A model generated the notes under the pieces. That model was given only the letters and a program-made list of their open reading frames with translations, had not been told where the DNA came from and ran no database searches. 64,000 bases of DNA from Candidatus Gastranaerophilales bacterium. GTDB taxonomy: Bacteria; Cyanobacteriota; Vampirovibrionia; Gastranaerophilales; Gastranaerophilaceae. The stretch lies in NCBI GenBank assembly GCA_944324405.1, contig CALUWF010000004.1, positions 1-64,000 of the forward strand. Reading direction: 5' to 3'. A program made the position numbers and the translations under genes. Positions 1 through 8,672 of this stretch are shown piece by piece; position 1 is the stretch's first letter, and each line of letters opens with the position of its first letter.

Positions 1-70
1 AATTACTAAGCTAAAGGGTTAAAACACGGACTGTTGAAGGGAAAACCGGTGTTTACATTTTGTTACAATA

Positions 71-96
71 AAAAAGAGCCTCAAAAGGCTCTTTTT
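71..96 (-). terminator. Rho-independent terminator after tRNA-Val
   Basis: A 10-bp perfect stem (AAAAAGAGCC / GGCTCTTTTT) encloses a 6-nt loop. The A-run at 71-75 becomes a T-run on the minus strand, directly downstream of tRNA-Val. The T-run on the other arm means it may also work for plus-strand transcripts entering from the left edge. Confidence 0.8.
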
Positions 97-101
97 AGAA
101 A

Positions 102-177
102 TGGTGGGCGTTGAGAGGCTCGAACTCCCGACATCCTCCTTGTAAGGGAGGCGCTCTACCAACTGAGCTAAACGCCC
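102..177 (-). tRNA. tRNA-Val (anticodon TAC), CCA encoded
   Basis: Read on the minus strand, this folds as a cloverleaf. The 7-bp acceptor stem pairs GGGCGTT with AACGCCC. The D-arm carries AGCTCAGTTGGTAGAGC, the anticodon stem CCTCC/GGAGG encloses loop CTTACAA (anticodon TAC), and the T-arm contains GTTCGAGCC. Discriminator A and a genome-encoded CCA occupy 105-102. All valine codons except perhaps GTC could be read by this tRNA if U34 is modified. It sits alone between a promoter-like sequence and a terminator. Confidence 0.96.
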
Positions 178-231
178 GCACGCACATTGGTTCTACCAAG
201 TGAGCAGCACCCCTAAGGGTTTTAGAGTAAT

Positions 232-262
232 ATTATAATACCTGTTCAAGGATTAAAGTCAA
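232..262 (-). promoter_or_regulatory. Likely sigma-70 promoter for tRNA-Val
   Basis: On the minus strand TTGACT (262-257) is followed after 16 nt by TATTAT (240-235). An overlapping TATAAT lies at 237-232. This is the only good promoter match between the ABC exporter stop (269) and the tRNA 5' end (177), and would give a leader of roughly 50 nt. Assigned by eye. Confidence 0.5.
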
Positions 263-268
263 GTATTT

Positions 269-2083
269 TTACAAGACTTTTTCTTCTTCTTTTGCAAACT
301 GCATTTCATAAAGGTATTTATACTGCCCGTTCGGTATTTGCATAAGCTCGTGGTGGCTTCCCATCTCAACAAGCTCTCCTTCGTTAATCACCGCTATTTT
401 ATCCGAATTTTTAATTGTTGAGAGTCTATGCGCTATGACAAAAACAGTTCTGCCGCCAATAAGATTTTCAAGTGCCTTTTGAACAATTGCCTCTGATTTA
501 TTATCAAGCGCAGATGTAGCCTCATCTAAAATCAAAATAGGGGCATCTTTAATCATAGCACGGGCAATTGCGACCCTTTGCCTTTGTCCGCCGGAAAGAG
601 TTGTACCTCTTTCGCCTATTACCGTATCGACACCTTTTTCCAGGGTATCCACAAAATCATCCAAATGTGCCGCACAAATTACTCGCCTTACCTCTTCATC
701 GGTTGCATCTTTTTTGCCCATTAAAATATTATCTCTTATTGTGCCCGAAAAAAGAAAATTGTCCTGAAAAACTTCACTTATGTGGCTTCTTAAGGATTTC
801 AGGGTGTAATTTCTGATGTCTACACCGTCAAATTTTATACTTCCGGCACAAATATCGTAAAATCTCGGTATCAAATTCACAATCGTTGATTTTCCGCCGC
901 CTGAATTACCGACAAATGCAAGTATTTCACCTTTTTTAACCTCAAATGAAACATTTTTTAAAACAGGCTTATTCTCTTCGTATTCAAAACATACATTTTC
1001 AAAAGTAATATTATTTTCAATGCTTTTCAGCTCTTTTGCACCTTCTTTGTCTACAATTGCAGGCTGCAAGTCATAAAGCTCAAACACCCTGTTCATGGAT
1101 ACAAAAATTGTCTGTATGCCTGTAAGTGTACCGCCAAGAGTCTTGATGGGTTTATATAAAAGCAGAAGCGAGGTAATAAAACTTGCAAGCGAACCTGTTG
1201 TCATTTCCCCCGTTATAATAAGGTGATTTCCCACAACCATAACAATTGCAACCCCGATACTTGCAATAAAATACATAATCGGAGAAAGCCAGCCCGAGCG
1301 CTTTGTAAGTGACATTGACAAATCAAAAAGCTCTCTTATCTGTGCCTTAAATTTAGAGTAAATATCCTCTTGCAGACAATATCCGCTTATAATTTTATTA
1401 CCATGGTATGTTTCGTTCACGTTTGTTGTCATGCCGCTGCCTACAACCATGGAAGCATTTGAAACGTTTTTGACCCTTTTTCTTATAAGCGAGACGGGTA
1501 TAAACGCACATATAAGAACCACAACGCCCACAAAAGCGAGCTTCCAGGAATTATAAAGCAAAACGCCGATTAAGCCAAGAGAACTTGTAAAGGCAGTGAT
1601 AAGCGTTTTAATTGATTCAACGACATTTTTTGAAGCAGTGTCGGGATCGTTTAAAAACCTTGAAATAACAAGGCCTGAGGTATTGTCATCGTAAAATTTT
1701 GCATCAAGATAAACAAGCTTTTTAAATAAATCTTCTTTGACCGAAATTGAAATTTTTAAACTTATCCAATCCGTAAGATAGGAATTTATATACTTTAAAA
1801 GCCCTTGTATTACCGCAAAGAGCATAATTGCCCAAGGGATTATGGCTGCAAGCAAATCGCGCGTAAGCACAAAGCCTTTCCAGGCATAAGTTTCCCCGTT
1901 AATTACAACATCAATATAAGGCTTTAGCGCAAAAGCTGTCGCGCCGTCCAACAAACCGAGCGGTATAGCCAGCATAAAACCTATAATAATTCTGAACATT
2001 ACCGGTTTTATATAGGGCCAGATACGCTTCAGGAGGTAACCGTAGTCAAAAGCTCTGTCTATACTTATTGTATCAAGTTTCAT
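269..2083 (-). CDS. msbA: MsbA-like ABC exporter (fused permease-ATPase)
   Basis: A half-transporter of 604 residues with the exporter order: six-helix membrane domain (about 25-320) followed by an ATPase domain. The ATPase has Walker A GNSGGGKST near residue 390, signature LSGGQRQR near 495, Walker B ILILDEATSALD and switch IAHRLST. The N-terminal ALKPYIDVV stretch resembles the lipid A flippase MsbA, and waaA elsewhere in the window shows that lipid A-Kdo is made. The expected role is ATP-driven flipping of lipid A-core across the inner membrane as a homodimer. A multidrug or other lipid exporter of the same family cannot be excluded. It stands alone, downstream of the Nudix gene on the same strand. 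Confidence 0.85.
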   Translation of the reverse strand: MKLDTISIDRAFDYGYLLKRIWPYIKPVMFRIIIGFMLAIPLGLLDGATAFALKPYIDVVINGETYAWKGFVLTRDLLAAIIPWAIMLFAVIQGLLKYINSYLTDWISLKISISVKEDLFKKLVYLDAKFYDDNTSGLVISRFLNDPDTASKNVVESIKTLITAFTSSLGLIGVLLYNSWKLAFVGVVVLICAFIPVSLIRKRVKNVSNASMVVGSGMTTNVNETYHGNKIISGYCLQEDIYSKFKAQIRELFDLSMSLTKRSGWLSPIMYFIASIGVAIVMVVGNHLIITGEMTTGSLASFITSLLLLYKPIKTLGGTLTGIQTIFVSMNRVFELYDLQPAIVDKEGAKELKSIENNITFENVCFEYEENKPVLKNVSFEVKKGEILAFVGNSGGGKSTIVNLIPRFYDICAGSIKFDGVDIRNYTLKSLRSHISEVFQDNFLFSGTIRDNILMGKKDATDEEVRRVICAAHLDDFVDTLEKGVDTVIGERGTTLSGGQRQRVAIARAMIKDAPILILDEATSALDNKSEAIVQKALENLIGGRTVFVIAHRLSTIKNSDKIAVINEGELVEMGSHHELMQIPNGQYKYLYEMQFAKEEEKVL

Positions 2084-2131
2084 TAATACCTATCCTTAAT
2101 TCTGTTTATAAAATTATCCCACAAAAATATA

Positions 2132-2698
2132 TTATTTATCAAAAAAGAAGAAAAAAAGCCCGCTCAACGTCTGTGCACCGATTGCATTTCCGTCCGCTTC
2201 AAAATCTTCTATAAAATTCAGCACATCTTCCTTTTTTACAAGTTTTCTGTCGCAAATAACTCCTCCGTCATTATCACAAGGCTCTTTGTAATCCTTTGTT
2301 CCGTCAATGTGTGCTATGGCAATTGTTGATGTTTCGCTTGTAAGTCCTGCCGAGCTTGAAACATTTTTGGTGCAAATTTTTATATCCTGTGCTTCATATC
2401 CGCTTTCTTCCTTTAATTCTCTTTTGAGCGCCTGATTGATATCTTCGTTTTTATCAATATCTCCGACAAGCCCGGCCGGAAGTTCAAGACAATATTTTGC
2501 ACGCCCTTCGCATGTAAGGGGCGGCCTTTTTGTAATCAAAAATAAAATATACTCTCCGTCTTCTTTTTTGACAACAGGCACAATAACCGCAATATCTTTA
2601 GCATTTGGACGATGCGCATAGACCCATTTTGCACCGTTTGCGCGCGTACAGGCCTTTAACTGTAAATATTTTTCACTGTGTAAAATTTCACAAGTCAT
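2132..2698 (-). CDS. Nudix hydrolase, ADP-ribose pyrophosphatase-like
   Basis: The 188-residue protein carries a perfect Nudix box (G-x5-E-x7-R-E-L-x-E-E-x-G), read as GDIDKNEDINQALKRELKEE followed by SGY, which binds the metal for cleaving nucleoside diphosphate-X substrates. Length and an upstream beta-strand region fit the ADP-ribose/nucleotide-sugar pyrophosphatase branch (NudF type), but substrate cannot be read from sequence. The C-terminus ends in an unusual run of phenylalanines (LSGLFFFFFDK). The gene is divergent from purS, with 74 nt between the two starts, and has 48 nt before msbA on the same strand. Confidence 0.88.
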   Translation of the reverse strand: MTCEILHSEKYLQLKACTRANGAKWVYAHRPNAKDIAVIVPVVKKEDGEYILFLITKRPPLTCEGRAKYCLELPAGLVGDIDKNEDINQALKRELKEESGYEAQDIKICTKNVSSSAGLTSETSTIAIAHIDGTKDYKEPCDNDGGVICDRKLVKKEDVLNFIEDFEADGNAIGAQTLSGLFFFFFDK

Positions 2699-2772
2699 AC
2701 TTTACTTCCTTGAAACATAATATTATAAAATTTTTTCGCGGCAATATTTTTTTTATGATAATTTTAACTTAT

Positions 2773-3045
2773 ATGAACAAATATCTTGCAAAAGCCATAA
2801 TAACACTAAAAGATGAAGTTAAGGATGTGCGTGCACTTGCGCTTGAAAAAATGCTGAAAAACACAGGCATGACCGACTGTACAAATTTTAAAACCGGGAG
2901 ATTTTATTCATTTTACGTATTTGCAAAAGACCCAAAACAAGCAAATGAAAAAGCACATCATATCTGTGCCGAAGCTCTTTGTAATCCGGTTGTTGAAAAA
3001 TTCGAGATGTCGCTTGTCGAAATAGCCGCGGAGCACATTAAATGA
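2773..3045 (+). CDS. purS: Phosphoribosylformylglycinamidine synthase subunit PurS
   Basis: A 90-residue protein that fits PurS, the small dimeric subunit bridging PurQ and PurL in FGAM synthase (fourth step of IMP synthesis). The start MNKYLAKAIITLKDEVKD matches the family N-terminus. The reading frame stays open further upstream, and ATG 2755 would add six residues, but the family length favours 2773. No clear Shine-Dalgarno precedes either start. The stop overlaps the purQ start by 4 nt (ATGA), so the two are translationally coupled. It is the first gene of the purine operon. Confidence 0.88.
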   Translation: MNKYLAKAIITLKDEVKDVRALALEKMLKNTGMTDCTNFKTGRFYSFYVFAKDPKQANEKAHHICAEALCNPVVEKFEMSLVEIAAEHIK

Positions 3046-3680
3046 AAGCGGCACTCGTAGTATTTTTAGGTACAAATTGCGAAGTTGAAACCAAGGCGGC
3101 ACTTGAGGCCTGTTTATTTGAATGCGATTATGTTGACTCCAATACTTGCGACTTGCTCGGCTACGACTGCGTTTTTCTTTGCGGCGGCTTTTCATACGGT
3201 GATTATATTCGCTCAGGCAGACTTGCAAAATTTACACCCGTAATAGGTGCGCTTAAAAAATATATCGAAGCGCAAAGAGGGGTGGTGGCAGGCATTTGCA
3301 ACGGTTTTCAAATACTTTGCGAAGCGCATTTTTTAAAAGGAGCACTTCTTGAGAATAACTCATCAAGGTTTATATGCAAAAATACGCCCCTAAGGCTTGA
3401 ATTTTCGGGCATAAAAAAAGATATTTCGCTTCAAATTGCCCACAGAGAAGGAAAATACGTGTGCGGAAAAAAAGACTTTGATGAAGTTAAGTCCATGGCT
3501 TTTTTAAAATACATCGACAACCCAAACGGCTCCTATTTTGATATAGCGGGTCTATACGATAAAGAAAGGCGCATTATGGGACTTATGCCGCACCCGGAAC
3601 GCTGCTTTTTTGCGAATTGTTTCGGTTTTGACGGCAGAGAAATTTTTAAAATCATAAAGGATGAGATTAAGCGTGGATGA
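3042..3680 (+). CDS. purQ: FGAM synthase glutaminase subunit PurQ
   Basis: A class I glutamine amidotransferase of 212 residues. The nucleophile cysteine lies in the elbow GICNGFQIL and the catalytic histidine in PHPER near the C-terminus, both intact. It releases ammonia from glutamine and passes it to PurL. Separate purS, purQ and small purL genes define the three-subunit FGAM synthase seen in Gram-positives, archaea and cyanobacteria, as opposed to the fused proteobacterial enzyme. It overlaps purS by 4 nt, and its 3' end overlaps purL. Confidence 0.97.
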   Translation: MKAALVVFLGTNCEVETKAALEACLFECDYVDSNTCDLLGYDCVFLCGGFSYGDYIRSGRLAKFTPVIGALKKYIEAQRGVVAGICNGFQILCEAHFLKGALLENNSSRFICKNTPLRLEFSGIKKDISLQIAHREGKYVCGKKDFDEVKSMAFLKYIDNPNGSYFDIAGLYDKERRIMGLMPHPERCFFANCFGFDGREIFKIIKDEIKRG

Positions 3681-5799
3681 TAAAATTTTAAGCGAAATTA
3701 AAAAACGACTCAAAAGAGATTTAAACGAACTTGAAAAACACATCTTTGAAGCAATGTGGAGTGAGCATTGCGGCTATCTGCACTCAAAATTGCAATTAAA
3801 AAAACTGAATTTTAAAGGTGCACTTTTGCCTTTTGAAAATGCCGGCGGAATTAAAATTGACGATTTGGGTATATTTTTTAAAGTTGAATCACATAATCAC
3901 CCCTGTGCCATCGAACCTTATCAGGGGGCTGCAACCGGCATAGGCGGAATAATAAGGGATATTTTGGCACTAAATGCACGCCCTGTTGCACTTTTAAACT
4001 CTTTAAAGTTTTGCGCATCACAAAAACATTTAATCGACGGGGTTACGCGGGGAATAAGCGATTACGGAAATTCATGCGGAATAGCAAACATAGGTGGCGA
4101 GGTTATTTTTGATGAATGTTACAGGGATTTACCCCTTGTAAATGTTATGGCCGTAGGGATAGCGCCTGTTAAAAATATAAAACTGTCGGGCGCAAAAGAA
4201 AATCTTGAAATAGTTCTGCTCGGCTCTGCAACCGGCATGGACGGAGTCGGGGGTGCAGCTTTTGCCTCAAAAGAACTCAGTGAAGAAAAAAACGAAGAAA
4301 AAATCCATGTGCAAATTGGCGATCCTTTTGAAAAAAAGAAACTAATTGAAGCAACTCTGGAAATTTTGAGCCTCAAAGGCGTAATTGCCTGTCAAGATTG
4401 CGGCGCGGCAGGGCTTTTAAGCTCAACATCGGAAATGGCATATAAAGGCGGCTGCTCACTTGAACTTGATTTGGATAAATTACACCTCGCAAATAAAAAT
4501 ATGAATGCGGCACAGATTTTATTGAGCGAAACACAGGAGAGAATGGTTTTTGCGCTTGAGAAAAAAACACTTAAGAAAGTTTTTGACATTGCCAAAAAAT
4601 ACGAACTTGAAATTTCGCACATCGGAAAAACTTTTCGCGGCGGAGATTATATAGTTAAAAAAGAAGGCAAGATACTCTCAAAAACACCCCTTGAAGTTCT
4701 TTGCAATCCCTTTTATTACAATCTTGAACCGATTGTAATAAAAAAACCGAAAAACGAAATTTGCAAAGAAGATTTAGATGTTGAAAGCGCGGTTGAAAAA
4801 CTGATAAAATCGCCCGAATTTGCCTCCAAAGAGTGGTTTTACGAACAATGGGATTATGGTGTCGGAGGCAGAACTTATCTTCCTCCCGGGCTAAGCGGAG
4901 CCGGGGCGCTAAAGCTTCCTTGCAACAAAGGTTTCATCGGGTTTTGCATGGATACAAAACCACGTTTTAGCGAAATTGAGCCATACTCAGGGTCATGTTC
5001 GACTTTTCTTGAAAGCTACAGAAATCTTGTGTCATCCGGCTTTGAGCCGCTTGGCTTTACAAATTGTCTTAATTTTGCAAACCCTGAAAATAATGATACA
5101 AAGTACTCTTTTGTGCGCTCTATAGAAGGCTTAAGGGATATATCGAAAGCATTTGACATTCCCGTTGTTTCGGGAAATGTTTCTTTTTATAACGAGTGTG
5201 CGGCACATCGCGTTTACCCGAGCGTTACACTTGGCATGCTCGGTTTTTGCCCCGATGAAAACAATTTAATAAAGGCGCGGTTTTATGAAAATAATGAAAT
5301 TTACATAATAGGCAAAAAAATTACCAAGGAAAGCAACACGGGCGGCTCGCTATATCAAAGCGTATTTTTTGATTTCATCTCCGGCATGCCTGATAAATAT
5401 GACATTGAGCTTGAAAAAAGGCTAAAAAAGACAATTTTTGAACTTATAAGTCAAAAGAAAATCACGGGCGCAAAAGATGTTTCAAAAGGCGGGGTACTGG
5501 GGTCGCTTTTGTGCATGGCTTTTGACTCAAATATCGGTTTCAGCGCAAAACTTTTAAATGAGAAGACAAACAACAATTCTCAAAAATTAAAACTGCTTTT
5601 CGGTGAAATTGAAGGCAGGTATATTATCGCAACGGATGAGGGAGAATATGTTGAAAAATATCTTCAAAAAAACAATATTGAATATTATCGCGCAGGCAAG
5701 TGTTTTGGTGATAAAATAGAGTTTGACGGTTATTGTTTTGATTTGGTAAAACTCAGGAATATTTACAAAAATTCGATAAAAAATGCACTTGGCGAATAA
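3661..5799 (+). CDS. purL: FGAM synthase synthetase subunit PurL (small type)
   Basis: The 712-residue ATP-dependent synthetase subunit converts FGAR to FGAM using ammonia from PurQ. MWSEHCGYLHS, the ESHNHPCAIEPYQGAATGIGG segment and IRDILALNARP are typical. Length matches the small PurL that needs PurS and PurQ. Start choice is open. ATG 3661 overlaps purQ by 20 nt and has no spaced ribosome site. GTG 3673 gives an 8-nt overlap and lies 12 nt after AAGG (3657-3660), so it may be the true start and would remove four residues. The 3' end overlaps purF by 17 nt. Confidence 0.96.
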   Translation: MRLSVDDKILSEIKKRLKRDLNELEKHIFEAMWSEHCGYLHSKLQLKKLNFKGALLPFENAGGIKIDDLGIFFKVESHNHPCAIEPYQGAATGIGGIIRDILALNARPVALLNSLKFCASQKHLIDGVTRGISDYGNSCGIANIGGEVIFDECYRDLPLVNVMAVGIAPVKNIKLSGAKENLEIVLLGSATGMDGVGGAAFASKELSEEKNEEKIHVQIGDPFEKKKLIEATLEILSLKGVIACQDCGAAGLLSSTSEMAYKGGCSLELDLDKLHLANKNMNAAQILLSETQERMVFALEKKTLKKVFDIAKKYELEISHIGKTFRGGDYIVKKEGKILSKTPLEVLCNPFYYNLEPIVIKKPKNEICKEDLDVESAVEKLIKSPEFASKEWFYEQWDYGVGGRTYLPPGLSGAGALKLPCNKGFIGFCMDTKPRFSEIEPYSGSCSTFLESYRNLVSSGFEPLGFTNCLNFANPENNDTKYSFVRSIEGLRDISKAFDIPVVSGNVSFYNECAAHRVYPSVTLGMLGFCPDENNLIKARFYENNEIYIIGKKITKESNTGGSLYQSVFFDFISGMPDKYDIELEKRLKKTIFELISQKKITGAKDVSKGGVLGSLLCMAFDSNIGFSAKLLNEKTNNNSQKLKLLFGEIEGRYIIATDEGEYVEKYLQKNNIEYYRAGKCFGDKIEFDGYCFDLVKLRNIYKNSIKNALGE

Positions 5800-7225
5800 C
5801 AAAAACATCATAGACGATAAAGTACACGAAGAATGCGGGATTTTCGGCGGATACTGCCAATGCGGCAATATTGCACCTTATATTAAATGTGCGCTTTTAA
5901 AATTACAACACAGGGGACAAGAATCAGCCGGACTTTGCGCGGGAGATAAAAAACAAACGCTTTATAAAAACCCCGGACTTGTCAGCCTTGCACTCAATGA
6001 CGCTGAAATCAAAAATATCTCGGGAAACTTTGGCATAGGGCATGTAAGATATTCGACATTTGGCGGGGATGACAAGGAAAATATTCAGCCGTTCAAAGTT
6101 TTTTATATGGATGAAGATGTATCTCTTGCACACAACGGGAATATCCCACAAGCACATAAAATCAGGGAAAAATTAAAACAGCAGGGCGAAAAATTTTCAG
6201 GCTCATCAGACAGTGAAATTATTTTAAAAAGCCTTATTTTTTCGCTTAAAAAAAAGCCTTCCGAATGGAGCTTTGATGATGTTGCGCAGTGTCTTAACAG
6301 CAATTTTCCCCATGGTGCATACTGCGTTATTTTATACACAAAAGAACGCGTAATGGCTTTTCGCGATGCCTTTGGTTATCGTCCGCTTATGTTTGCAAGA
6401 TGCAAACAGGGCGATTTTATAGCCTCGGAAGACGTGGGGTTTTTTGGTTTGGATATTGAAAGAGTTATTGAAATAGCGCCGGGGCAAGGTGTTGAAATTA
6501 CTTGCAAGGGGTATGAGGTAAAAACTTTTGCAAAGTCCGAAAAAATTTCACAATGCGTATTTGAACAGATTTACTTTGCAAGCGCCGCATCAAATATATT
6601 CTCTAAAAGCGTGTATGCAGCAAGATATGAGCTTGGAAAAATCCTTGCAAAATGTGAAGATAAAGACTTTTCGCACGATGTTGCCTTTCCTGTTCCGGAC
6701 AGCGGCCTTGCCTGTGCAATCGGCTATTGTGAGGCTCTTGGTGTACCTTTTTGTCACGGTCTTATACGAAATGTTTGGATGGAACGTTCTTTTATCCAGC
6801 CGCAACAAAACAAAAGGAATAAAAACGTAAGACTAAAATTCATTCCGGTAAAATCGGAGATTGAGGGTAAAAAAATTGTACTAATTGACGATTCGCTCGT
6901 GAGGGGTACAACCTCATCAGAAATTGTAAAAATGCTTAAAAATGCCGGTGCTGCCGAAGTTCACATGCGCTCCGTATCGCCAAAGATAATAAATAACTGC
7001 CTCTGGGGAGTTGATATACCTACAAAAGAAGAGCTTATTTCGTATAATAAAACAGATGAACAAATAGCAAAGCAAATCGGCGCAGACAGCGTAAAATTTC
7101 TGCCGCTTGAACGGTTAAGCGATGTTTTTGAAGGTGAGATGTGGTGCAAAAAGTGTTTTATAAATACTTCTGCCGATGATTTTGTAAATGTCCGCACTCC
7201 CTTAGGCAAGGAGGAAATAAAATGA
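5783..7225 (+). CDS. purF: Amidophosphoribosyltransferase PurF ([4Fe-4S] type)
   Basis: Catalyses the first committed purine step, PRPP plus glutamine to phosphoribosylamine. A 17-residue propeptide precedes Cys18 (EE|CGIFGG), the N-terminal nucleophile exposed by self-cleavage. The PRPP loop is IVLIDDSLVRGTTS. Four cysteines at the positions used for the iron-sulfur cluster of the Bacillus subtilis enzyme are visible: one before FEQIYFAS, one in NNCLWGVD, and the pair WCKKC near the C-terminus. An oxygen-sensitive cluster form is therefore likely. It overlaps purL by 17 nt and purM by 4 nt. Confidence 0.97.
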   Translation: MHLANNKNIIDDKVHEECGIFGGYCQCGNIAPYIKCALLKLQHRGQESAGLCAGDKKQTLYKNPGLVSLALNDAEIKNISGNFGIGHVRYSTFGGDDKENIQPFKVFYMDEDVSLAHNGNIPQAHKIREKLKQQGEKFSGSSDSEIILKSLIFSLKKKPSEWSFDDVAQCLNSNFPHGAYCVILYTKERVMAFRDAFGYRPLMFARCKQGDFIASEDVGFFGLDIERVIEIAPGQGVEITCKGYEVKTFAKSEKISQCVFEQIYFASAASNIFSKSVYAARYELGKILAKCEDKDFSHDVAFPVPDSGLACAIGYCEALGVPFCHGLIRNVWMERSFIQPQQNKRNKNVRLKFIPVKSEIEGKKIVLIDDSLVRGTTSSEIVKMLKNAGAAEVHMRSVSPKIINNCLWGVDIPTKEELISYNKTDEQIAKQIGADSVKFLPLERLSDVFEGEMWCKKCFINTSADDFVNVRTPLGKEEIK

Positions 7226-8154
7226 AATACTCTTACCTTGATGCCGGAGTGGATATAAAAAAAGCGGATGAACTTACAAATATAATTGCAAATACGGCAT
7301 GCGGAGCAAATATAGGTTCTTTTGCGGGTTTATATGAGCATAAAGTACTTAAAGATTACTGTTTTGCAGCATGCTGCGACGGTATTGGGACAAAAATTAT
7401 CCCGCTTATCGAAAGGCACGACACAAAAACTATCGCAAATGATCTTTTTGCAATGAATATAAACGATTTAATCTGCTGCGGAGCAAAGCCGCTTTTTTTC
7501 CTTGATTACATTGCCGCAAATACCCTTGATACAAAACTTTTGGGTGATTTTATAAAAGATTTAAATACCTTACTTCAAAAATACGGCTGTACACTGCTTG
7601 GCGGCGAAACTTCCGAACTTTCAAATTTAATTTTAAAAAATTACTTTGATGCTGCCGGATTTTTACTCGGGATAGTCAAAAAAGACGAAATTTTAAATAT
7701 AAATACCGTATCGGGCGGCGATGTTATAATTGGTTTAAAATCAAACGGGGTGCACGCAAACGGCTTTTCCTTAATCAGAAAATTATATAGCGACAATATG
7801 ATTAATACCGAAACATTTACCCAAACCCTTGCACCCGTTAGAATTTATTATGACATTGTATCCAAGTTATGCGAAAATAAACTCGTTAAAAGCTGTGCAA
7901 ACATAACGGGCGGCGGCATTTTGGCGAATTTAAAGCGGGCTGTGAAAAAAGATTTAAAAATAGAACTTGATTATTCAAAAATTCCAAATATGAAAATTTT
8001 TGAAATTTTAAAAGATTTAACGGGCGAAAAAGAAGCATACGGAACCTTTAATATGGGTGCAGGTTTTTGTCTTGTTGTATCTTCTTTGAATGTCAAAAAG
8101 GTGCTTGATTTGACTCAAGATTATACTCCTTTTATTTTCGGAGAAATTGTATGA
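7222..8154 (+). CDS. purM: Phosphoribosylformylglycinamidine cyclo-ligase PurM (AIR synthetase)
   Basis: The 310-residue protein converts FGAM to aminoimidazole ribonucleotide with ATP. It is recognised by YLDAGVDIKKADE at the N-terminus, CDGIGTKIIPLIE, the NDLICCGAKPLFFLDYIA segment and LGGETSE. It belongs to the same fold family as PurL. The ATGA overlap with purF is preceded by a strong ribosome site (AAGGAGG, about 9 nt upstream), so this gene can be initiated independently as well as by coupling. It is slightly shorter than the usual 340-350 residues, mainly at the C-terminus. Confidence 0.96.
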   Translation: MKYSYLDAGVDIKKADELTNIIANTACGANIGSFAGLYEHKVLKDYCFAACCDGIGTKIIPLIERHDTKTIANDLFAMNINDLICCGAKPLFFLDYIAANTLDTKLLGDFIKDLNTLLQKYGCTLLGGETSELSNLILKNYFDAAGFLLGIVKKDEILNINTVSGGDVIIGLKSNGVHANGFSLIRKLYSDNMINTETFTQTLAPVRIYYDIVSKLCENKLVKSCANITGGGILANLKRAVKKDLKIELDYSKIPNMKIFEILKDLTGEKEAYGTFNMGAGFCLVVSSLNVKKVLDLTQDYTPFIFGEIV

Positions 8155-8672
8155 CAAAGAGGGTTTTAATTTTTGCATCTGGCGAAGGTACAAATTTTGA
8201 GGCAATTGTAGAGTATTTTAAAAACAAAGACATTGAATTTGAACTCCTGTGCAATGTTTTTGGAGCAAATGCCTTTTACAGGGCAAAAAAACTGGGAATA
8301 ACATCACATTATGTAAGATTTTCGGATACTTACGACTTTTTGAAAGACAAAAAGTTCGATTTATATGTCCTTGCGGGCTATATGCGGATTTTACCGCCCA
8401 AAATACTTGATTTTGGTACTTTTTTAAACATCCACCCCTCGCTTTTGCCCGATTTCAAGGGTGCAAATGCGATTAAAAGCGCATTTTTGTCGGGAGTTAA
8501 ACAAACGGGTGTGAGCGTACATATAGTAAATGAAGAAATAGATTCGGGCGAAATTATTGCACAGCAAAAATGTGTAATCGAGCCGGATATGACACTTTGT
8601 GATTTAGAAAACAAAATTCATATACTGGAGCACAGACTCTACCCCCGTGTTATTGAGGAGTTTTTAAAATGA
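8151..8672 (+). CDS. purN: Phosphoribosylglycinamide formyltransferase PurN
   Basis: A 173-residue folate-dependent GAR transformylase. Motifs are the N-terminal phosphate loop FASGEGTNFEAI, the GYMRILPP segment, the catalytic region LNIHPSLLPDFKGANA and a C-terminal EIDSGEIIAQ. It adds formyl from 10-formyl-tetrahydrofolate to glycinamide ribonucleotide. It is shorter than the E. coli enzyme (212) but contains the catalytic His and downstream Asp. It overlaps both neighbours by 4 nt. Confidence 0.96.
   Translation: MTKRVLIFASGEGTNFEAIVEYFKNKDIEFELLCNVFGANAFYRAKKLGITSHYVRFSDTYDFLKDKKFDLYVLAGYMRILPPKILDFGTFLNIHPSLLPDFKGANAIKSAFLSGVKQTGVSVHIVNEEIDSGEIIAQQKCVIEPDMTLCDLENKIHILEHRLYPRVIEEFLK

Noticed and set aside
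2605-2772. 56-codon upstream extension of purS
   Set aside because: It runs through the divergent Nudix gene start and has no ribosome site. PurS family length fits the start at 2773.
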